Shown in pieces: positions 56,755 to 64,000 of a DNA stretch of 64,000 bases. Under the pieces are notes generated by a model, which saw only the letters and a program-made list of their open reading frames with translations, was not told the DNA's origin and made no database searches. How positions within the stretch are numbered: position 1 is the first letter of the stretch; every line of letters begins with the position of its first letter. Source of the DNA: Posidonia oceanica (lineage: Eukaryota; Streptophyta; Magnoliopsida; Alismatales; Posidoniaceae); the NCBI GenBank assembly GCA_037176725.1, contig JAZBRS010000020.1:83584001-83648000 (forward strand). Direction: 5' to 3'. A program made the translations under genes and the position numbers.

Positions 56755-59164
56755 TGTAAACACCCCATTTTACATGTACTCGTCGGTGGATACCTCCAGA
56801 GGAACAAGCCTGGTTGCGACGGACCAAACCCCCATTTCAAACCCAACAAACCATCCCAAAATCCACCCCACACTTTAAAACCTACCTAAACCCAACACAC
56901 ACCAAGGCCCAGGCCTAGTGATAGCCCAATGCTCTTTGGAAATGCTCAAGATCCGATCATAGGCCTCTGACATTGTCTTAGCGTCTCTAGACGACGTCAA
57001 CTCTGGACGTCTCCAGATGACAGCATTAGCCAGCGGCTACCAAAGTCGTAGATAAGCAGCGCGCTCATCAGGCGCGCAATGCTGGCGCGACGCCCTATGT
57101 CAGATAAATATCAGTAAGGTTACTCTTGCCATTCCACCCGTTGGCGCATTGAAACCTGGCTTCCCATTGGTTCCGACGGATCTAAGCCTGGACCTTATGG
57201 CATCAAGACCATCCTACCCCCTCATCTCAATCCTAATTCCCATCTCATCCACCCCACTTGAATCTAAACCATGCATTCAAACACGTCGTTAACCAACGAC
57301 ATCCATGCAACTTCCTGGGCTATAAAATAGTGCCCCGCTCCTCACATTGGTTGGTTGCTTGCTTGCTCTCGGGTTGCTTGCCCTTGCTCCCCTACACCAT
57401 CTCGAGCCTTCCTTGCATCCTTGCAACCACCAAGCACCCCGCAACACCTCCTCACTCTCCAGGCACCCATCGCCGGCAAGCCACCACCAATCCAAGCTCG
57501 TCTCCTACACCATCCAGACATTTCCCTGAGCGAGGGAGAGACCCCCGAGCATCGCACCTCACAACCAACACCTCGCCGTCTGTCCAGCCGCGACCGATGT
57601 CGACACGTCCAGGGAACCATCGCGAGTCACCGCACCGAGAAAGCGCGCATCGATTCTCCAGCAGGTGAGCACACTCCTCCCTTAGCGCAATGTAGCCTAT
57701 CTATGCGTTGTGGACGCCGTTTCTTACTGTTTTGCATCGTCATTTCCATCATTTTTTATCGCCGACATCCGACGCATTCTGGGATTCCTCCATGGCTTTG
57801 AGCTCGACTAGAGGCCGATGAGCTTGAACTGGATGAAGCCCTACACTCATGCATAGCCCCTCGGACCCGTGGTGGTGTCCCGTCAGCTTTTTCGGCCGTG
57901 TCAATGGCCGACCACCTCCTCCATGGTGGGCGGATCCGGCAAGCCCGAGCGGTGAAGGGAGGGGCACGTTCTCTGTGTTTTTCTCTTCCACATTGCATCC
58001 TGTGGTCCCTCCTGCCTTCCTCCATCTCCGACATAAGCCGCGAATGCGTTTGGTTGGGTTCCGGCCTCGATAATGGCCGACGAACCCAACTTCTTCCTGC
58101 GTCGTGCAAGGGAGATGGGTAGGCCGATTCGTGCATGGTTTTTCTTGCTTCTTTGCTTCGAATGATGCTCTGTTATTCCCTTTTGCTTCGCCGATCGTTA
58201 GTTGTTTTGTTTCGATCTGGTATGCCGAGCAATTGTGCGATGAAGTCCATTGTTTGGACTGTAATTCCTGGAGCATGCCTTATGAGCAACTTGATCTAGC
58301 GCAACAATCTAACGTGACTTTTGAGCGCATGGATCTGGCACTAAGAGCCAGCAAGACTTGCAAGCACGCAACCTAGATCCAGAATAGATAGTGTGCAGAG
58401 CTGTGTTTTCTGGTTTTCTTATCAATTCTTCTTTCGTTGCTTCGATGTCTTTTCTCGATTTGATTACAACTGCATCGCATGATTTCCCGGTCGATTGTTT
58501 TACGATTGCATGCATATGGCAATGATGATTACTATCTGGTGTTAAATTGAACTATTGGCACGATGATTTGGCAGGCATCCCTCATGGATGATCCCAGCGC
58601 ACTATACTGGCACGAGTGCCTATTCATTTTCAGAACACTGGTAGCGTTGCTGAGCATTAGATTCATATTTTAAATGCATGTTTTCAATTTTGATTCATTC
58701 TGATCTATTTCCTACATGATTTACAGCCTCATGGCATGGCATTTTGTATCTTGCTTGTCGAGCATATATTATTTGGCATGATTTGCCTACATTTGCCACA
58801 CAAGAGCGGATTGGCCTAGAAAGACCGACTTCCTCAGGCATGTGGGGGTGCCTAACACCTTCCCCATGCGTAACAGAAGTCCTTACCCTTTCTTTGGACC
58901 GCAATGACTTCGTGTCGCATTTATTCGGGACGGATTGTATGTTTTTCTTTCGAAATTATATTGCACGTTTCCTTACTTTCTCATTTCCAGTTTTCCTCGT
59001 CTTTCCGGCTTTCAATAGACTAGGTGGCGACTCCCTTTTTTTTATCACTGTTTTCTTCGCCGTTTTTTCCGGTGTTTTCGAGTCGAGTGTCCTTCCTCGG
59101 ATTCACCCATTCATCTGTGACCCTCATGTCGGTCAATGCGCGCCGCGTGTCTGGGATGGTCACA
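56755..59164 (+). mobile_element. Solo LTR-H, Tat/Ogre-like (2,410 bp), target duplication TATAC
   Basis: Starts TGTAAACACCCC, ends GATGGTCACA, and is flanked by TATAC at 56,750-56,754 and 59,165-59,169. It contains CCTAAACCC words (about 56,880), a TATA box, the conserved gtgcctaacaccttcccc block (58,818-58,892) and the tggcgactcc site (59,026). It has no GTTGGACGC cassettes; a small cluster of gacgtc words (56,990-57,025) and a gcgcgc hairpin (57,060-57,078) lie near its start. Confidence 0.9.
57321..57329 (+). promoter_or_regulatory. TATA box of LTR-H
   Basis: TATAAAATA in the context gggctataaaatagtgcccc, about 570 bp into the LTR, followed by a pyrimidine-rich leader. This is the clearest core promoter in the window. 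Confidence 0.7.
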
Positions 59165-59360
59165 TATACAAGGCGAGCGAATTATATGATTTGCCTTAGC
59201 TCCGAGCCTACCTTTCTCTTACCTCCTTGTGCAAGGTATATGTGTAGACAGGACAAAGTATGGGTTACCTGAGCATTCATCTTCCTATAGGCTTTGGGAA
59301 TGACACCCCCTTCTAGCTTAGGGTTAGGCCCTAGGTCCCCTCTTTGTGTAGGCATGCTGA

Positions 59361-59525
59361 TCAAGGGTAGTACCTTTTCAGGTGCATTACATTCTAGAGA
59401 TCGGGAAGATTTGCCCTATCTCGGGATAGTTGATAGGCATTACCTAGATATACAACAACTACTACGTAAGGCCCTACTCAGTTTGGCTTCAGCTTCCCCT
59501 TTGGGTATGGCTCGTACTCATCAAT
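59361..59525 (-). pseudogene. Integrase C-terminal fragment (Ty3/gypsy)
   Basis: The minus-strand frame gives PKGKLKPN-stop-VGPYVV, then YLGNAYQL, then NVMHLKRYYP and a terminal stop at 59,361-59,363. Gypsy integrases typically end with K-G-KL-PNW-GPYVV and ...LKRYY, so the first stop (TGA at 59,478-59,480) replaces the usual Trp, a G-to-A change; a second stop (TAG) is at 59,394-59,396. Only about 55 residues survive. The catalytic core, RNase H and reverse transcriptase are absent between here and the protease, so at least 3 kb of coding sequence has been deleted. Confidence 0.75.
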
Positions 59526-59720
59526 TATTTTTGATATTATTGTTATTTACAATCCAACCTAGCATTAGAGACAAATAAAGACAAAAATACAGGAAACTGA
59601 ATGTCTTATTTACATATTTTAAGGTAAATTGACACTGCTCCTAGTCAAGTTCAGTGGAGTTTCGTATCCCCCTCCCCAGATGAGGGGACTTACCTAATGG
59701 GTGACCACGGAAGTCTACCC

Positions 59721-60800
59721 CTAGTGTCGAGCTTTAGGGTGCTTGTGGCGCATCTTTTTCTTTTGGCTTGTGCCCAGTCTTGCTTTTTTCGGATCAGAAT
59801 TGGACTCATCTCGACCTGCTTCTTGTGGTGTGCCATCAGTGGCTTTGTCCTTTAGTGAGGTTGTCATCAAACTTCCTTTTCTCTTTGAAGTGTAACCACT
59901 AATGTCTCTATTGGGATCTGCATTAACCTCTCCTTGGCTATTATGTTCATAACTGCCCCTAGTGTACCCACTTCTTTCTGTAGGATCGGGAGGCTCGGGA
60001 GGAGGACTGATTATTGGACGGGCTACTTGTAAGTCTTGGCAGAGTGAATGGAGTGCAGCCTCAGCTTCATACCAATCTGAGTCGGTGTACTCATCATAAA
60101 TGGGCCACATGTCATACCAACCTAGGTGGAGGGGAGAGGCTTGGACTGCTTCCCTCAGAGCTATGTGTTCCTATGTAGCATTTTACCCTATCATGTCTTG
60201 GAACATTTGAGAGTCTGCCCCTTCCTCGTACTAGTGATCGTAATCAAACCACCCATCAGGCGGCTCCTCATTGTAAGACTCGGATGGCAGTCTTTCATTG
60301 CCTGGTTCTGGAGGAATGGATTCCCAGTCCACCCCTGTATCTACCCAGTGATTAGCCATGATGACAATTACTTCCCCTTGATGTTTGAATTTGAGTAGTT
60401 GGTGTATAGGGGATGCAATAGCATTGATTTCTGCTAGCCAGGACTTGCCTAAGATTAATGGTTCAGCCAGGTCCTCCTCCATTACTATAACTATGGTAGT
60501 GCTTGTGAGGAGGCCTAAAATAAAATCCATCTTGACGGTCCCCATCGCTTCTCTTTGGCTTTTGTCATAAGCTACGCAGGCGAAGCGATGTCTAGTGATC
60601 TTGTCTTCTTTGATGCTTAGACAGTCAAAAGTGGATAAGGAGCAGACATTCCGACTAGCGCCAATATCGACCAGTACTCCAGGGAGTGGGCAATTATTGA
60701 CGTCAACAGAGATGATTGATGGGCGCGAGCGCTCTTCTGGAGTAGGTAGTTCTTCATCTCTAAAGACTATGTTCCTTTGCTCAAAACCTGTGATGACTTC
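59721..60800 (-). pseudogene. Retropepsin (aspartic protease) and linker of a Tat-like gag-pol
   Basis: One minus-strand frame runs from 60,800, where LTR-I cuts it, to TAG at 59,721, about 360 codons, with stops at 60,231, 60,183 and 60,171. The active-site region reads VLVDIGASRNVC (Asp codon 60,666-60,668); the usual Asp-Thr-Gly is Asp-Ile-Gly here. It is followed by PLILGKSWL and SPIHQLLKFKHQGEVIVI, the flap and C-terminal half of plant gypsy proteases. Retropepsins cleave the Gag-Pol polyprotein. The remainder is an acidic then Lys-rich linker with no zinc knuckle. A consensus splice donor (AG/GTAAGT on the minus strand, about 59,690) lies just beyond the end; Ogre elements have an intron in this position, so it may be a relic. 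Confidence 0.8.
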
Positions 60801-61399
60801 TTGTAACGACCCAGATTTGGAGCACAGTGCGAGTGGAAGTTCGGGGCTGCTCTTCCCTTCTTTTTACACGTCTCCTTCTTCTTACCCTTCTTCTCCTTCT
60901 TTCTTCTTCTCTTTTATGGATTTTTTTTTAAAGAGAAAAGAAGAGAAGAAGAGGGGAGAAGAATCGAGAAGGAAAGAAAGAGAGAAAGGAGAGAGAGGGA
61001 AGAGAGGAGGGAACCGAGAGAGAGAGAGAGGGAGGCTCGCCGATGAAGGGAGAAGCTCGCTGCCGTCGCCACCACCGTTGTCGCCACCAAGAGGAGGGGA
61101 GGAGGAGATCCAAAGGAGCTGTGTAGTGGAGGAGGAGGCTTGCATCGCCGGTGAATGGTACACATTTCGTTAGATTCTTCTCTTCCTTCTGTAGACACCC
61201 CAATCCGACACCTAGTCAGCGGATTTCTTGGGAAGCTTGCTCGGATTGTGGCACGGCAGACCCCCACCCTCCAATCTAGACCTAAACCCCACCTAAACTC
61301 CACCTAAACTCCACCTAAGCCTACCCAAACCTTACCGAAGCCTTAGCCTAAGTCCACCCAAAAAAGCACAGTAAAAACATCCAAAATCCACTTCAAGTC

Positions 61400-62972
61400 G
61401 TTGGACGCTAGATATGCCTGCGTCTTATGTAAGACGCAGGAAAATCAGTATTTAACACTACCTGCATCCTTGGGGCGTGCAGGAAAATCAGCGTCTAACA
61501 CTACCTGCATCCTTGGGGCGTTAGACGCTACCTGAGGCTACGTCCAACGTTGGACGCAGCTCAAGTACGCGTCCTACACACCAGGGACTACAGACAGTTG
61601 CCCTGAGCTCCCCTGACACCCCCACGACTTCGCCCATGCCTCTGGCAACCACCAATGACCTTGCTCCCATGCCGTCCTACCCTGCCACGACCTACCACCA
61701 TGCCCTGTAACCCACGACCTTTGCAACCTTGACCAAGCAAAAACCAGTGGAAGGGAACCCATTCCACACAGACCACTGATTGCCAGAGATTCCCAGAGCG
61801 AAACCAGAGCGATTCCAAGCCCTCCAAAGCGATCCTCAGCCTCCTCCCACACGTGAGAGACCCCCCGGAGCATTCCCCAGCAACCAGGCTACCGTCCAAG
61901 CCCTCTGTTCGTCCGTCGTCCGAGCTCGCCGTCGTAACTCCGGTCAACTCCGAGACACACCCCCAGCGCACACCACAGGTAATTTCCTCCTTCTCTTGCA
62001 TCCCTCACTCCTCCCTCATCTTCATCGAGCTCCACAATCGAGCTTCATGGCTCTCCGACCACTCAGGTGGCCGGAAAAGCCATGAACGCTGGCGGCAAGA
62101 GGGGGAGGTGGGTGGAGTAATCCACTGGCCCATTTAGCTTAATTTTTACATGTTCAAGATCGTTGATGCATGCTCTTGCCTATTTCATAGCTAAATCTCA
62201 GTTTCCAATCGATTTGAATGCTCTTACATGATCTGAGGTGCCCCGAGGTGTTGAATGCAGGAACTGGTGTGTCCAACGTAGGACGCTGCCAATCCCAACG
62301 TTCAACACCTCTGTCCCTTTTTTTTTAGCATATTTTCTGTCTCAGAGTATTTTAATTATTTTCTGGTCATATTACATGCAGCATGCATCAGCATACACAC
62401 ATTTTCATGCCATGTTTTGAATCTAGTGTTTTATTTCCTTTATTTCCATTTTAATCAAGTGTTTTATCAGTTTAAATCTTGTTCAGTTTGTTGGACGCTG
62501 TGAATCACTACGTCCAACGTTAGACGCAATGTTCATAGCGTCTAACACTCCTACTTGGCTAAACCCATTTCTGATGATTTGTCTCCTTGATCCTGTGTGC
62601 ACTGGCTTCTGTTTTGATCATTTAGCATGATCTGCATGTCCCCAGTTGCCATATTGCATTTGCATCATGTTTGTAGAATACCTGGCATGCATTCTTTAAA
62701 AAATCTGGCTTCAGGTGTTAGACGCTGAGGATCCCAACGTCCAACGTCAAACGCTAGTGATCCTAGCGTCCAACACCTCAAGCATTTAAAATCCCTGTTT
62801 TGATGCCTGCATGTTGCCTCTAATCTTTGTTTGCCTTAGTATCAGTTTTCTGGCATGATTACCCATCCATGGTTTTCGTACATCATCAAAATCATTAAAT
62901 TTCAAAGCATGCATTAACTTTCTACAGAATCTGATTTTAGTCTGTTAGACGTTGGTGATCTCAGCGTCCAAC
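61400..62972. repeat. Hairpin cassettes of LTR-J
   Basis: A partial cassette at 61,400-61,437, with central palindrome GCGTCTTATGTAAGACGC in which both halves have changed together. Full cassettes at 61,520-61,577, 62,250-62,306, 62,490-62,546 and 62,717-62,774, and a half cassette at 62,944-62,972. The last four are 240, 227 and 227 bp apart. Confidence 0.88.
61438..61519 (+). repeat. 43-bp tandem duplication in LTR-J
   Basis: Two nearly identical copies of aggaaaatcagyrtytaaca followed by ctacctgcatccttggggcg, lying between a partial and a full cassette; probably a recent replication-slippage duplication. Confidence 0.85.
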
Positions 62973-64000
62973 ACTTTAACTTGCTGTACTCTATTTTTTA
63001 AGTGCAGATTTCGATTCGAACATTGTTTTTCACACTCGATCGCTTCCAGGGCATGCTCCAGCACCCATGCACGCTGCTGGACTACTGTTTTATGTTTCAC
63101 ACCTTGCATTGCCTGCTTTCCCATGGTTTTCCGCCTCAGACTTGATTTCCATCGCATGTCACTATTCGCATCGCATGGTTTTCTCCGGCATTTTGGTTTC
63201 TCGTATGCATCCATTAGGGCAATGATGCTTACTGTTTGGACTTCTTTAGAACTGCGGTACGCCCGGTTCAGATACCAACAGCGCCGCTGAGCACATAGAT
63301 CACATGTCTTGTTTTCTATCATGCATCTTGACATTTTAAGCATCCATGACATTTAGGCATTTAGAGCATGATCGAGCATTCATAGCATGGCATAGCATTA
63401 TCGCCTATGGGCGTACAATTAATGGCAAGCATTGCCGATATTCCTGCATATGCGAGCGAGAAGCCTAGAAAGACCGATTCCGGGCGTATCGGGGGTGCTT
63501 AACACGTTCCCTGTGCGTAACAGGAGTCCTTACCCTTTCTCTTGGCCTACAATGACCATTATGCCCTTATCCTAGGCACGAGTCATTTACTTTTGCATAT
63601 CATTGCACCCATTTGCATGTTTTCATACTTTCCTTGGTTTTCCTCGTCTTCCGATTTAATAGACTAAGTGACGACTTCGATTTTACCTTATCTTTTGTTT
63701 TTCCGCCCTTTTCTGGTGTTTTCGAGTCGAGTTTCCTTCCTTGGATCCACCTACTATCAGCTGCCTCTCATCGGTCAATGCACGTGAGCTATAGTAGCAT
63801 GCATGGACGTGTCGATTCGAGCACGGGTTGCTACACCTTCCTCATTTGAATTGATAAGGAGCATGATAGTGTGTATGGATGTTTGGTGGAATTTATGGAG
63901 ATTTATGGTGGATTTTAATGTGGTATTTATGGCATTGGAGGAGTGGTTGTGGTTTGATATATGAATATCTTCTTTTGATGATTTCTTGTGATCCACTCAA

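Larger units (their letters stand above)
61190..63835 (+). mobile_element. Solo LTR-J, Tat/Ogre-like (2,646 bp), target duplication CCTTC
   Basis: Starts TGTAGACACCCCAATCCG and ends GGTTGCTACA; CCTTC flanks both sides (61,185-61,189 and 63,836-63,840). It has CCTAAACCCC words (61,272-61,330), cassettes, the conserved block in a somewhat decayed form (63,460-63,542) and a worn tRNA-Arg-like site (tgacgacttc, 63,669). Its last 100 bases match LTR-A and LTR-D. It is the innermost insertion of the right-hand nest and so one of the youngest. Confidence 0.92.
60802..64000 (-). mobile_element. LTR-I, TGTAAC family, interrupted and running off the window
   Basis: Plus-strand end TGTAACGACCCAGATTTGG at 60,802, matching the reverse of the LTR-G end. 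It interrupts the protease frame. It is itself split by solo LTR-J (61,190-63,835) and resumes at 63,841. The GA-rich stretch at 60,915-61,035 corresponds to the CT-rich leader of LTR-G on the other strand, which gives the tentative orientation. The far end is not in the window, so solo or full-length state is unknown. Confidence 0.65.

Overview
This window looks like nuclear DNA from a flowering plant, made almost entirely of nested LTR retrotransposons. I see no host gene, rRNA or tRNA gene, CRISPR array or bacterial operon. The plant assignment rests on four things: LTRs that begin TGTAGACACCCC, polypurine tracts of the type AAGGAGGGGCATC, a primer-binding site complementary to tRNA-Arg (TGGCGACTCCGCTGGGGA), and two genes of the plant-mobile-domain (PMD) type. 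The first three together point to the Tat/Ogre branch of Ty3/gypsy. TTTAGGG-like DNA and a second LTR family (TGTAAC-ends) agree. I cannot name the species.

Layout. 1-4,910: 3' end of a Tat-like element (3' UTR, polypurine tract, LTR-A). 4,911-8,480: spacer with hairpin repeats and a broken PMD-like gene (6,613-7,863). 8,480-24,560: a 16 kb minisatellite of 60/61-bp units with a multi-kb higher-order structure, followed by a polypurine tract and LTR-B (25,335-28,840). 28,841-36,065: a minus-strand, eight-coding-exon PMD gene (33,271-30,191) bracketed by direct repeats, then several stacked tandem-repeat families, a polypurine tract and LTR-C (36,066-38,633), which also has a tRNA-Arg primer site on its right. 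The leader after LTR-C is split by a 5.9 kb solo LTR-D (38,907-44,782, target duplication CATGC). 45,657-47,401: two low-complexity gag/ORF1-like remnants separated by an LTR fragment. 47,701 to beyond 60,800: one minus-strand Tat-like element (3' LTR-E, polypurine tract, integrase C-terminus, protease) cut up by later insertions F, G, H and I; J sits inside I. Four of the complete inserted LTRs keep clean 5-bp target duplications.

Nothing appears able to express an intact protein. The three PMD and protease reading frames carry many stop codons but almost no frameshifts, and the stops I could judge fit C-to-T (or G-to-A) change, as expected for long-methylated elements.

The most unusual signal is a set of short stem-loop cassettes. 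About 29 copies of a roughly 58-bp unit, built from 9-base arms GTTGGACGC and GCGTCCAAC with a central 18-bp palindrome GCGTCCAACGTTGGACGC, occur in LTRs A, B, C and J and around the PMD gene. Many are spaced about 220-245 bp apart; the arms are nearly constant while the loops all differ. Unrelated hairpin arrays of similar design occur in LTR-E (GTCGCC/GGCGAC, with a compensated variant, and CTCAAA/TTTGAG) and at 6.3 kb (GACTTCG/CGAAGTC).
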